A stretch of DNA of 54,210 nucleotides from positions 1-54,210 of the forward strand of contig WRHP01000006.1 of the NCBI GenBank assembly GCA_009783195.1. Reading direction: 5' to 3'. The stretch comes from Syntrophorhabdaceae bacterium. Its GTDB lineage: Bacteria; Desulfobacterota; Deferrimicrobia; Deferrimicrobiales; Deferrimicrobiaceae. The notes beneath the pieces are model-generated. The model saw only the letters and a program-made list of their open reading frames with translations, made no database searches and was not told the origin of the DNA. This document shows, in pieces, positions 34,607 through 43,104 of this stretch (its first letter is position 1; every line of letters begins with the position of its first letter). Made by a program: the position numbers and the translations under genes.

Positions 34607-35704
34607 ATGCGGGATTTGACGCGACTGATCGTCATAGAGCCAAACCTTCGCGGACCGGCCGGACACTATGCCGAGTTTGTCAGGGCTGTCGGGACTGTTG
34701 CGGGAGAAGATCCGATAGACGTGTATGCCCATCCCGACGCGGACGGCATGCTGGCCGCAATGGCCGGCGCGCGGCCATGGACGGCGCAGCCTCGAGTTGG
34801 CCGTCCTCTCGCGGAGTGGAAGATGATCTTCCGCGCTGTGCGTGAAGAGGTTCCGTTCCTGGTGCTGACCGCTGATGGCCGCCACGCGGCCGCTGTTTCC
34901 GCTGCCGGTATCTGCTATAAACGCGCGCCGCGCAACGCATGCCTGTTCTTCCACAGGCCGCCTGATACCGGAAGGGATCGGCTTCTCCTTCCGTTTGCGG
35001 ATCTTGCCCGAAAACACGCGCTTGCGGTCGCCGCCACAGAAGAAATCGCGCGTTCGTTGTCGGATGGGGGATGGAAGCGCGTGGAGCTTGTTGCGTATCC
35101 GGCGCTTGCCGCTGAATCTCTTCCCGCTCCCGCACCTTTTTCCCGCTTGCTGATGGCCGGGGCGGCGCGTTTGAACAAGGGTCTTGACCTTGTCGCGGAG
35201 CTGGCTTTGCTTTGGGCGGATCAGGGAAGGTCGATTCCGTTACTTGTGCAGGTCTCGAAGAAACATATAAATCGGCACGGCAGCCGGGAAAAGGCATTCG
35301 TGGAGGCGCTTTTTGCCTCCGGATACCAGGGGTTGCGGGTCAGCGAGACGGCTCCGGATCGCCTGGAATACATTGAGCGGTTTCGCGGCGCGCTCGTGCT
35401 TGCGCCGTACGCCCGGCAGCAGTTTGCTTCACAGGTCAGCGGGGTTGTTCTCGACGCGCTGTTAAGCGGCGCGCCTGTCATCGCGACATCCGACACCTGG
35501 CCGGGGAGGCAGGTGGAGCGTTTTGGCGCCGGGGTCACGATTCGCGAGCGGACAGCGGCGGCTTTGGCCGAGGCGATCGACCGAATCCTTTCGGAATGGA
35601 CGATTTATTCGGAACGCGCTTGTGAAGCGGCCGGGGTTTTAAGAAGGGAGCACGATCCCATCCGTTTGCTGAAGGTTCTCGAAGAAGGAACAACGCGCTC
35701 CTGA
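34607..35704 (+). CDS. Glycosyltransferase, GT4-like
   Basis: 365 residues. GT-B fold judged from an N-terminal Rossmann part starting L-I-V-I-E-P-N-L-R-G-P-A-G-H-Y, then LLMAGAARLNKGLDLVAELA opening the C-terminal donor domain. ALVLAPYARQQFASQVSGVVLDALLSGAPVIAT is where GT4 enzymes hold their E-x7-E; here the first acidic residue is replaced (Q-F-A-S-Q-V-S-G-V-V-L-D), so the match is to the wider clan. Substrate unknown. It starts one base after the GT9 gene and is thus in its operon. The product probably extends the same saccharide. Confidence 0.75.
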   Translation: MRDLTRLIVIEPNLRGPAGHYAEFVRAVGTVAGEDPIDVYAHPDADGMLAAMAGARPWTAQPRVGRPLAEWKMIFRAVREEVPFLVLTADGRHAAAVSAAGICYKRAPRNACLFFHRPPDTGRDRLLLPFADLARKHALAVAATEEIARSLSDGGWKRVELVAYPALAAESLPAPAPFSRLLMAGAARLNKGLDLVAELALLWADQGRSIPLLVQVSKKHINRHGSREKAFVEALFASGYQGLRVSETAPDRLEYIERFRGALVLAPYARQQFASQVSGVVLDALLSGAPVIATSDTWPGRQVERFGAGVTIRERTAAALAEAIDRILSEWTIYSERACEAAGVLRREHDPIRLLKVLEEGTTRS

Positions 35705-35747
35705 TCCGGCGCGCGTCAGGCTCTGTTCGTAAAGGCGTGACGGGATG

Positions 35748-36806
35748 TCAAAGCGTCAGGTTCTCTTTCAGGAGGCCGCCCGCCGCCGCCAGCACTTCCT
35801 CCTCCGTTATGCTCTCCATGCAGCATGGATTTCCGCTTGGGGAAGGTTTGCATTCCGTGAAAAATTTTTGTTTGCACGGGCTGCAATGAAACCTTTTGGT
35901 TACTACCGCGCACCGCTTTCCCCACGGCCCGAACAGGTCGGGTGTTTGCGGTCCGAAAAGCGCCGCCAGCGGCACATTGAGCGCGGCAGCCAGATGCATT
36001 ATTCCGCTGTCGTTGCATACCAGCAGGGAGCATTTCGAGAGAAGCGCCATGGTCTGCCGCAGATCCGCGCGTCCGGCCGCCACGACAGGTTTGGGCCGGA
36101 TCCGTTTTTCCATGCCCGAGGCTGCCTCGACATCCCTGCGGCCGCCAAGCAGCAGAATCCGCGCGCCGTACTTTTCCTGCAGCGCGTTTGCCACTCCGAT
36201 GAAGCGGTCCATATGCCATGCCCGTTGCGGGACGGCGGAAAAAGGGTGGATGCCGATCAATGGCGCTCCGGCCGGACATCCTTCTTGAGAGAGAAACTCT
36301 GAAGCGAAGGAAATTTCATCCTCGGAGAGCCATGCTTCCAGGTGGTCGGAGATTACAGGCAAACCGTCCGCTCTCAATACTTCAAGAAAGTTTTGGACCT
36401 CGTGCCTGTCCTTGCGGTACGGGATGCGTTTTGTCAGCAGGAATCCACGATGTTCGGTGTCAAACCCTATTCGCTCCCTTGAGCCGGACAAAAAAGCGAT
36501 AAGGGCGCTGGAGAAAGATCGTTTCAGAATGTATGCCTTGTCGTACCGCGTCGCCCGCAGTTCCTTTAGAAACCGGATTTTTGAGCCAAGCGTCCGGTGC
36601 AGACCGCCGCTGTCCTGGTGGATCGTCGGCGGGTCATAAACAATCAGGTTATCAACGTATGGGATGCCGCGAAGCGCGTCGGAGGAGTATGGAGCTACGA
36701 CGAGGTCTATCCGGGCGTCCGGATGCGCGCGACGCAGGTTTCTCAAAAAAGGAACAGTCAGGATCGTGTCGCCGATGAAACGGTATCTCAGGACAAGAAT
36801 GTTCAT
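35748..36806 (-). CDS. Glycosyltransferase family 9 (heptosyltransferase II-like)
   Basis: 352 residues. Opens M-N-I-L-V-L-R-Y-R-F-I-G-D-T-I-L-T-V-P-F, the GT9 N-terminal loop with R-x-x-G-D. The C-terminal half has IGIHPFSAVPQRAWHMDRF, ILLLGGRRDVEAA and LLVCNDSGIMHLAAALNVPLAALFGPQTPDLFGPWG, which is the ADP-heptose-binding region. The Cys-rich CSPCKQ...CKPS...CCMESI near the end is common in WaaF-like enzymes. It would add heptose to the LPS core. GGAAAG lies before its ATG. On the minus strand with the acyltransferase gene 37 bp upstream, forming a two-gene unit. Confidence 0.88.
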   Translation of the reverse strand: MNILVLRYRFIGDTILTVPFLRNLRRAHPDARIDLVVAPYSSDALRGIPYVDNLIVYDPPTIHQDSGGLHRTLGSKIRFLKELRATRYDKAYILKRSFSSALIAFLSGSRERIGFDTEHRGFLLTKRIPYRKDRHEVQNFLEVLRADGLPVISDHLEAWLSEDEISFASEFLSQEGCPAGAPLIGIHPFSAVPQRAWHMDRFIGVANALQEKYGARILLLGGRRDVEAASGMEKRIRPKPVVAAGRADLRQTMALLSKCSLLVCNDSGIMHLAAALNVPLAALFGPQTPDLFGPWGKRCAVVTKRFHCSPCKQKFFTECKPSPSGNPCCMESITEEEVLAAAGGLLKENLTL

Positions 36807-36843
36807 GCGTCGCTTTCCGGTTGTATAGCGGTTGTTTGCGCTT

Positions 36844-37806
36844 TCAATACTGCGCCCGGATCTCCGGGAGCGCCTTCCATTTTTTATGGAACCAGAAATA
36901 TTGCTCCGGGCATTTCCGAACCTTTTGCTCCAATTGCCGCGAATACTCGTCCAGTATTATGCTTACCGCCTCTTCCGTAGAGGTTGCCTGCGAATAATCT
37001 ATGGGCGAATTGACTTCAATCCGGATGCGACCGTCTTCACGGGTGACAAAGCCTGTCGTCACCGGTATGCCGCCGCGGCATGCCAGCGCAACCGGGCCTC
37101 CCGGCAAGTATGTGGGCAGGCCGAAAAAGGTGGTCTGTGTTCCTCTCGGGCCGGCGTCCTGGTCAACAAGGGCTATCACGATATTGCCCTGTTTCAGAGC
37201 GCGGAAGAGTTTGGCTCCTCCTTCCGGATCGTTTCGCGCGCTTTTGACGCTAATAACCTTGTTTCCGTTCCGGCCGTATGTCGCCTCGATATCGCGGTTT
37301 AAGTATTCGTTTGCGATCCGTTTGGCTATAAACGTCAAATTGATCCCTAATGACGGCAGGTAATGGGCCACGGCCACAAAGTTTCCAATGTGTCCGGTGA
37401 GAGTCAGCAGCCCCTTGCCGTTTTGCATGGCCTCGTCAACGATTTGCCTTCCGGTGAGTTCAAACCGATCTTCTTTCTTCCGCAGGAGACGGCTGGAGGC
37501 AAAAATCTCCGCGAGAATCCGGCCGTACTCCGCGTAACAGTCACGCTCGATCCGCGCAAGCTCTTGCTTTGTGAGTTCTTTCCCCAATGCGGCGCGCAGG
37601 TTTGTTCTCACGGTACGCCGACGCACCCCGAAGACGCGGAAAGCGGCCGCCAACCCATGGAAAGCGGGAAAAAGGATGCAAAGCGGAAGAAAGGAGACCA
37701 GGACGATGATTCCCTTGACGATGAGCCAGGAGACAAATTGCCCCACGTTTTTGAGCGTTTTCTTTTCCTTCATGTCTTTGCGGTCCGCCTGAACTTGTTT
37801 GCCCAT
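36844..37806 (-). CDS. LpxL/HtrB-family acyltransferase lacking the usual acidic residue
   Basis: 320 residues. One membrane helix (about 23-48) then the lysophospholipid-acyltransferase-like fold: RRTVRTNLRAALGKELT, GKGLLTLTGHIGNFVAVAHYL, IVIALVDQDAGPRGTQTTFFG and PGGPVALACRGGIPVTTGFV, ending with CPEQYFWFHKKWK. The family's catalytic H-x4-D/E should read GHxGNWE; here it is H139-I-G-N-F-V144, with valine in place of the acid. The neighbourhood fits late acylation of lipid A. The residue change leaves activity in doubt. A second start at M12 is possible. It is divergent from a GT2 gene, 26 bp between starts. Confidence 0.87.
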   Translation of the reverse strand: MGKQVQADRKDMKEKKTLKNVGQFVSWLIVKGIIVLVSFLPLCILFPAFHGLAAAFRVFGVRRRTVRTNLRAALGKELTKQELARIERDCYAEYGRILAEIFASSRLLRKKEDRFELTGRQIVDEAMQNGKGLLTLTGHIGNFVAVAHYLPSLGINLTFIAKRIANEYLNRDIEATYGRNGNKVISVKSARNDPEGGAKLFRALKQGNIVIALVDQDAGPRGTQTTFFGLPTYLPGGPVALACRGGIPVTTGFVTREDGRIRIEVNSPIDYSQATSTEEAVSIILDEYSRQLEQKVRKCPEQYFWFHKKWKALPEIRAQY

Positions 37807-37832
37807 TCGGGTGATGATAGCATGCGAATTTT

Positions 37833-38660
37833 ATGAGGATATCCGTTATTGTTCCGACATATAACCGCCCCGACGCCCTGCGGCTGTGCATCCGGAGCCT
37901 GTCGGTCCAGTCGATGCCTCCGTCGGAAATCATCGTGGCGGACGACGGCAGCGGCCCCCAAACACGCGATGTTGTTCTGGAAATGACGCGGGAGCTAAAA
38001 GAATCAATCCCGGTGCTGCATGTCTGGCAAGAAGACAACGGGTTCAGAAAGCCAATGATCATCAACGAAGCGGTTCGCAATGCCTCCGGGGAATATCTTG
38101 TGTTTATAGATGGCGACTGCATGGCTCACCCTGATTTCATCCGGGCGCATGTTGAAAAAAGCGATCCCCGCGCTATTTTGGGGGGAAAGCGTGTAGATAT
38201 TGGCGGTGATCTCACCAAACGGCTGTTAAAAGAAGGAAGGGTGATAAATCGGTTAGGGCTTGAATTGCTCATTGATTCCCTGGCGGGAAGGTCGCGCAAG
38301 GTGGAAGAATCGATCCCGATCCGGAGCCGGTGGCTCCGGCGTATCTCGCGCCGGGATCGGATCAGTAACGACGGCATCTGGGGATGTAATTTCAGCATTC
38401 ACAGGAAGCTGTTTTTCGATATCAACGGGTGCGACGAGGATTTTCTTGACGGTTCGGTGGAGGACAACGATCTGGGCATCCGGGTGTTGAATCTGGGCGG
38501 CGAAGTGCGATCTGTCCGGGCGATCGCGATCATCTTTCACTTGCATCATCTGTCCACATGGAGTTTCGCGAACGAAAAGTACCTTCATAATTGCGAAATT
38601 ATGTGCAGGAGAATCGAAAACCGTGAAACCCGTTGTGTAAACGGGATAGTAAAACCTTAA
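37833..38660 (+). CDS. Glycosyltransferase family 2
   Basis: 275 residues. GT-A fold: ISVIVPTYNRPDALRLCIRSL at the start, EIIVADDGSG, then the metal-binding D-G-D in FIDGDCMAHPDFI. The acceptor side has GCNFSIHRKLFFDINGCDEDFLDGSVEDNDLGIRVLNLGG, resembling the galactosyltransferase-type C-terminal half found in chondroitin synthase-like GT2 enzymes. It probably adds one sugar to a surface glycan. Its stop is immediately followed by the next start (TTG 38661), so the two are translated together. Overlapping regulatory space with the divergent acyltransferase gene. Confidence 0.85.
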   Translation: MRISVIVPTYNRPDALRLCIRSLSVQSMPPSEIIVADDGSGPQTRDVVLEMTRELKESIPVLHVWQEDNGFRKPMIINEAVRNASGEYLVFIDGDCMAHPDFIRAHVEKSDPRAILGGKRVDIGGDLTKRLLKEGRVINRLGLELLIDSLAGRSRKVEESIPIRSRWLRRISRRDRISNDGIWGCNFSIHRKLFFDINGCDEDFLDGSVEDNDLGIRVLNLGGEVRSVRAIAIIFHLHHLSTWSFANEKYLHNCEIMCRRIENRETRCVNGIVKP

Positions 38661-39680
38661 TTGAAAATTCTACTTTTCAAACCTGGCGCTATTGGCGATC
38701 TTTTGCAGCTTTCCCCGGTGATCCGGGCGATCCGGGCTTACGTTCCGGGCGCGAAGGTTTCTCTTATGGTGGGAAACGCGGCCACTGCGGAGTTGTTTGC
38801 GCGCGACCCTCTTGTGGAAGAGGTGCTGGTGTTCGACCGAAAAGGAGAGCATTGCTCGTGGCGGGCTTTCCGTGAATTGCGCAAGCGTTTGCGAAACCGA
38901 AAGTTTGACCTCGTCGTCAACTACCAGCGAAGCAATCTGAAAGGCTGGCTTCTCCTGTCTGCGTCAATGCCGTGTCGTGTGCTTGTTTACCATAAAGCCA
39001 GGGGGCGTACTGTCCACGCGGTGGAGAACCATCTGGAAGCTGTGGCGCCGCTGGGGATCGATCCGCGCGCCGCGGACCATAGCCTGAAATTGCATCTGGA
39101 CGCGGAAGACATCCGTTGGGCTGGAGAATTGCTGGAGCGGGAAAAGTTTGACGGGCGTCCGGTGGCGGCGCTGGTTCCGGGGGTATCCCACCCGTTGAGG
39201 CGATGGTCTCCGGAGCGGTTCGCAGAATTGGCCCGAAGGCTGGATTCCGAGCTTGGGATAGCCTCGATCCTTGTGGGTGGTCCGCCTGACCGGGCGCTTG
39301 CGGACGCCATACTTGCCGAAGTCGCGGGGGCGCGGGTTGTTGACCTGGTCGGCCGCGCGTCGCTGCGACAGACGGGGGCTGTGCTTGCGCGCTGTGCGGT
39401 GGCGGTTAGCGGCGACACGGGCCCAATGCACATGGCGACGTCGGTCGGCACGAGGGTGATCGCGCTGTCCGGCTCCACCGACCCACTGCGGACCGGCCCG
39501 GTGGGGAAAGGGCATATAGTGCTTCAGGCTGGCGAGGTTTCCTGTGTTCCATGCCGTAGCCTGAAGTGTCACCACGCGCCGTACATGGAATGTATGGAGC
39601 GGATTACGGTGGATGTTGTTTTGGAGGCGGTGAAACAGGTTTTGTCGGACAGGCGGGATACGGATTCGTCTCCGCGCTAA
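38661..39680 (+). CDS. Glycosyltransferase family 9 (heptosyltransferase-like)
   Basis: 339 residues. TTG start directly after the stop of the GT2 gene; this gives M-K-I-L-L-F-K-P-G-A-I-G-D-L-L-Q-L-S-P, the exact GT9 opening, so the rare codon is convincing. Later blocks: LVVNYQRSNLKGWLLLSASM, ALVPGVSHPLRRWSPERFAELA, ASILVGGPPDRALAD and VAVSGDTGPMHMATSVGTRVIALSGSTDP, with a tail CVPCRSLKC. It is the third GT9 gene in this 8-kb cluster. Converges on a GT4 gene with 5 bp between the stops. Confidence 0.88.
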   Translation: MKILLFKPGAIGDLLQLSPVIRAIRAYVPGAKVSLMVGNAATAELFARDPLVEEVLVFDRKGEHCSWRAFRELRKRLRNRKFDLVVNYQRSNLKGWLLLSASMPCRVLVYHKARGRTVHAVENHLEAVAPLGIDPRAADHSLKLHLDAEDIRWAGELLEREKFDGRPVAALVPGVSHPLRRWSPERFAELARRLDSELGIASILVGGPPDRALADAILAEVAGARVVDLVGRASLRQTGAVLARCAVAVSGDTGPMHMATSVGTRVIALSGSTDPLRTGPVGKGHIVLQAGEVSCVPCRSLKCHHAPYMECMERITVDVVLEAVKQVLSDRRDTDSSPR

Positions 39681-39685
39681 AAGTT

Positions 39686-40777
39686 TTACGGTTTTCCCGC
39701 AAGAATTTTTTCGTAAAAGCGCAGATGGTTTTTCCCCATTGCGTCTATGGAGAAATATTCTTCCGCGACCTTTCTTCCTTCGATTCCCAGATGAAAGCGT
39801 TTTTCGTCATCGGATAGCAGATCCACGACGGCTTGCGCGAACTCACGGACGCCGCCGTTGACCAGCACGCCTCCTCCCTTCCGGATGATTTCAACGAGGC
39901 CGCCGCTGTTGTAGGCCACAACCGGCGTGAGTGACGCAATGGATTCGATGTGTACGATTCCAAATCCCTCGTTTCGGTGGGTGGAAACCGAGAGATCCAG
40001 ATCGTGAAACACATCCGGGATAAGGTTACGGGGAAGGCGTCCTGTCAGCACAAAATGCTTCTGTAGCCCCAGTCGCGCTATCCGCTCTTTAAGTGCGGCG
40101 GGTTCATTGTATCCTCCGACAAGCGCCAAGGTCATGTCGGGGAACGCTTCCAGCATTGCGGGAGCGGCGTCCACCAGTTCTTCCTGGTTTTTCCATAGCT
40201 CGCCGACCATGGCGATGATGGGAAACCCGCGGTCCCGGAAATATCTTCGCGTCCGGTTCCGGTTTTTTTTCGCGGTTTCGTCAACCGCCGGAAGCCGGAC
40301 TCCATAGTGGATGATCTCCGTCATGCGTTCGATTTCCGGGTTTTTGCGGACAAAAGACGCGCCGGTATATTCGGATGTGGCTATGACTCCGTCGAAATTT
40401 TTAAGGCCGGGGTAGTATCGGCCTGTGGGAGTGTGAAACACCGCAACCATCTTCGGTTTTTTCTTGAGCCAGGGAGAGACAAACCGGGTGGCCCAAAGTG
40501 TGGGGATAATGTTGTGCTCCCGATTGATCGATATGATATCGGGTTGTTCCGAAAGGACAGCCTTGCCTATCCTGTACGGTAAAGACAGCCGCCGTTTCCT
40601 GTCGAACACTTCATGAAAAGGAACCCCGATGTTGCTCATCTGTCTGGAAAGGGCGCTTTTTGCGGAGACAAGGAAAGCCGGGTCGTGCCCGTGCGTTTTC
40701 ATCCAGGCGGCAATGTCTTCGAGATGATCCTCGGCCCCGCTGGAAACCAAAGCGTTGGTTACGTAAAGAATCTTCAA
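39686..40777 (-). CDS. Glycosyltransferase family 4
   Basis: 363 residues. N-terminal half opens I-L-Y-V-T-N-A-L-V-S-S-G-A-E-D-H-L, the acceptor-side glycine-rich loop. The donor half has GFPIIAMVGELWKNQEELVDAA, LALVGGYNEPAALKERIARLGL, HFVLTGRLPRNLIPDVFHDLDLSVSTHRNEGFGIVHIESIASLTPVVA (the E-x7-E) and YNSGGLVEII. This is a retaining GT4 enzyme using a nucleotide sugar, substrate unknown. Convergent with the GT9 gene at its 3' end. The ~290 bp upstream of its start, shared with the next GT2 gene, contain no further gene. Confidence 0.9.
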   Translation of the reverse strand: MKILYVTNALVSSGAEDHLEDIAAWMKTHGHDPAFLVSAKSALSRQMSNIGVPFHEVFDRKRRLSLPYRIGKAVLSEQPDIISINREHNIIPTLWATRFVSPWLKKKPKMVAVFHTPTGRYYPGLKNFDGVIATSEYTGASFVRKNPEIERMTEIIHYGVRLPAVDETAKKNRNRTRRYFRDRGFPIIAMVGELWKNQEELVDAAPAMLEAFPDMTLALVGGYNEPAALKERIARLGLQKHFVLTGRLPRNLIPDVFHDLDLSVSTHRNEGFGIVHIESIASLTPVVAYNSGGLVEIIRKGGGVLVNGGVREFAQAVVDLLSDDEKRFHLGIEGRKVAEEYFSIDAMGKNHLRFYEKILAGKP

Positions 40778-41066
40778 CCGGCATCCTCTTTTAAAAATCA
40801 GAGAATAGCATAACTATAGAAATCATTCGCGACGGGCGGCGCGACAAGGCGTGAAACCGCTTTGGCGGCGGATTGTGGCTGATCGGCAAAGCGGATAGCG
40901 CCATTTCCGCCCGCGGTTGACTGCGCGGCAGGCGTTTGACAGAATGCCAAATACTTGGAACTGCCTTTAAAGATTTGTCAAGCAAGGGTATTTATATATC
41001 AGTTTTGCGCCGCCAAAGACGCGGCTTGCGTTATCCATCAGCGGACAGAATCAACAAGGATGTAAA

Positions 41067-41855
41067 GTGGATCGAATTCCGTCCCTTTCCGTTGTCATCA
41101 TCGCGAAAAACGAGGAAGCGTGTATCGGCAGGTGCGTTGAATCCGTTGCTTTTGCGGGAGAAGTGGTGGTTGTGGATTCGGGCAGCGCCGACCGGACCAT
41201 GGAAATTGCCGAAGCGGCGGGAGCCCGTGTTGTGCATGCCCTCTGGCCTGGCGATTATTCCGTCCAGAGAAACCGCGCGGACGAACATGCCCGCGGGGAG
41301 TGGGTCTTTCAGATAGACGCGGATGAGACAGCCTCTATGGAGTTGGCCGAGGAGATCGCCGGGTTTTTTGCTTCGGGTCTGGACCGCTCAAACGCCGCCG
41401 CGCGAATACCCAGGAAGGAAATCATTTTCGGTAAATGGCTGCGCTACGGCAACTTTAGCGCCAACCTGCTGCGGTTGTACCGGAAAGGAGCCGGGGCGTG
41501 GCACGGGAAAGTCCACGAGCATTATGTAACGGATAGAGCGGTTTATGCCTTTGCGAACCACATAGTTCACGATTCGTATGAATCCATTCACGCGTTTGTC
41601 GAGAAGTACAACCGGTACAGCTCTATTGACGCGGAGCAGGAGTTTGCCAAAGGGAAACCTTTCCGGCTCTATAAGCTTTTCTTTGCTCCTCTTGAGCGAT
41701 TCTTTGGGCGATTTGTTATACACGCGGGGTTTAGAGACGGTTTCCACGGGTTTGTCGCCGCGGCCATGATCGGCCTGAATTACTTCCTCAGATATTTGAA
41801 GTTATGGGAGAAGCAATATAAGGCTGCCGCGAGGAAGGCCAAAGATTTTCCTTAA
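41067..41855 (+). CDS. Glycosyltransferase family 2, WaaE/KdtX-like
   Basis: 262 residues from a GTG start preceded by AAGGATG. GT-A fold typical of WaaE-like LPS core beta-1,4-glucosyltransferases: LSVVIIAKNEEACIGRCVESV, VVVDSGSADRT, Y-S-V-Q-R-N-R-A-D-E-H-A, WVFQIDADE with D-x-D, and the later GKWLRYGNFSANLLRLYRKGAGAWHGKVHEHYV. It ends in FVIHAGFRDGFHGFVAAAMIGLNYFLRYLKLWE, a conserved amphipathic tail. In enterobacteria this enzyme adds glucose to the first heptose, which fits the three GT9 genes alongside. Confidence 0.9.
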   Translation: MDRIPSLSVVIIAKNEEACIGRCVESVAFAGEVVVVDSGSADRTMEIAEAAGARVVHALWPGDYSVQRNRADEHARGEWVFQIDADETASMELAEEIAGFFASGLDRSNAAARIPRKEIIFGKWLRYGNFSANLLRLYRKGAGAWHGKVHEHYVTDRAVYAFANHIVHDSYESIHAFVEKYNRYSSIDAEQEFAKGKPFRLYKLFFAPLERFFGRFVIHAGFRDGFHGFVAAAMIGLNYFLRYLKLWEKQYKAAARKAKDFP

Positions 41856-42130
41856 AAGGCATTTCGCCGCGTGCGGCGCGGCCATGCGCGAGACCGGCTC
41901 CTTGGCGGTTGCTTCGCGGTTGTCCCTTCCATGTTGCATGAATCTGTCAGAAACCTTGATGGCACTGTTTGCCGCCATGAGAGGCGCCTGTTCGAAAGAA
42001 ATTGTCCGGCTAATCAAGCCATCGACGCAAAGTGTTTGGCCGATATGTATGCCGGTCAATCGGTTGAGGGTTTGATAGAATATATAAATATCGTGACTGT
42101 CCGTATGATGAACCGAGGGAGGAAACCCGG

Positions 42131-42529
42131 ATGACGTATTTGCGTAAAGCAGGTTGGTTTGTAGCGCTGGCGATGGTTCTTGCCGGATGGATGGGGATTC
42201 TTGGAACCATGCGAGGTGTCGCGGAGGCCAGTGTAATAGGCTCCATAGTTCCCGAGGCAACGACAAGCGCGGAAGATCTCGCGACCATCCAGAAATTTCT
42301 TGAGAACAAGGTGGTTGTCCAAAAGCTTGTCGATTACGGCGTCTCGCCGGAAGAAGCAATGGCTAAGGTGCGCGGCATGAGCCCGCAGGAGCTTCACCAG
42401 TTGGCGACGCTGACCGACCGGGCGGCCGAAGGAACAAGCGCGGTCGGGTTTTTGATAGGGGTGGCGATTCTCATTATTCTCGTCGTCGTTATCATAAAGC
42501 TGCTGGATAAAGAGATCATCATTCGCTGA
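42131..42529 (+). CDS. PA2779-family membrane protein
   Basis: 132 residues; GAGGGAGG lies 7-9 bases before the ATG. N-terminal signal or anchor helix (7-25), a soluble helical part with DLATIQKFLENKVVVQKLVDYGVSPEEAMAKV and MSPQELHQLATLTD, and a C-terminal membrane helix (about 104-123) ending KLLDKEIIIR. This is the layout of PA2779 proteins, which are normally encoded next to PA2778-type peptidases, as here. The overlap TGATG with the next gene shows translational coupling. The function of the pair is unknown; placing it in the envelope is safe. Confidence 0.85.
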   Translation: MTYLRKAGWFVALAMVLAGWMGILGTMRGVAEASVIGSIVPEATTSAEDLATIQKFLENKVVVQKLVDYGVSPEEAMAKVRGMSPQELHQLATLTDRAAEGTSAVGFLIGVAILIILVVVIIKLLDKEIIIR

Positions 42530-43104
42530 TGCCCCCGGTTTTTCGGTTTATAGGCGCCGCCTTGCTGTTGGTCGGCGCCTTTTTCCTTATCGGGGGATGC
42601 GCGTCGCTGCCTGCGGGCGGGACTCCGGTGGGTGTTTCCTCCAGAGAAACACGGATCATACCTGGAGTTTTGTTTTTGCCGCAGGAAGAGGAAACATGCG
42701 GCCCCACTTCTCTTGCCATGTTTCTGCGGTTTCACGGGAAGGATGTATCGGTGCGGGAGCTTCAGGAGGAGACGCGCACCCAAGGTTTGCGGGGAAGTCT
42801 CATTACCGACCTGGCCGCGTCGGCGCGCCGTCGCGGAATTTCCGCAGAAGTAGCTTCGCTTGGTCTGCCGGAGCTTTGCCGGCGGGTTATCGCGGGAGAA
42901 CCTGTAATCTTGCTGGTGGATCTGGGGATGCTGTTATGGAGCCGCCCTCATTATATGGTCGTTTATGGCGTGATGCCGGAAGGCGTGGTGGCGCATTCCG
43001 GATTGACGGAGGGAGCTGTGATTCCGTACGGTCAGTTGGAAAACCAGTGGGAAAAAATGGGGCGGCTTGCGATTGTGGCGCCCGCTCGGGAGCGGTCCGA
43101 ATGA
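42529..43104 (+). CDS. C39-like peptidase lipoprotein (PA2778 peptidase part)
   Basis: 191 residues. Lipobox IGGC with C24. The papain-like C39 domain has the catalytic C57 in E-E-T-C-G-P-T-S-L-A-M-F, H141 in RPHYMVVYGV, and the closing GLTEGAVIPYGQLENQWEKMG, where the Asn/Asp helper sits. PA2778 proteins normally continue into C-terminal TPRs in the same chain; here the peptidase ends and the TPRs are on a separate coupled gene. It begins on the stop of the PA2779 gene and overlaps the TPR gene by four bases (ATGA). Probably faces the periplasm. Confidence 0.87.
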   Translation: MPPVFRFIGAALLLVGAFFLIGGCASLPAGGTPVGVSSRETRIIPGVLFLPQEEETCGPTSLAMFLRFHGKDVSVRELQEETRTQGLRGSLITDLAASARRRGISAEVASLGLPELCRRVIAGEPVILLVDLGMLLWSRPHYMVVYGVMPEGVVAHSGLTEGAVIPYGQLENQWEKMGRLAIVAPARERSE

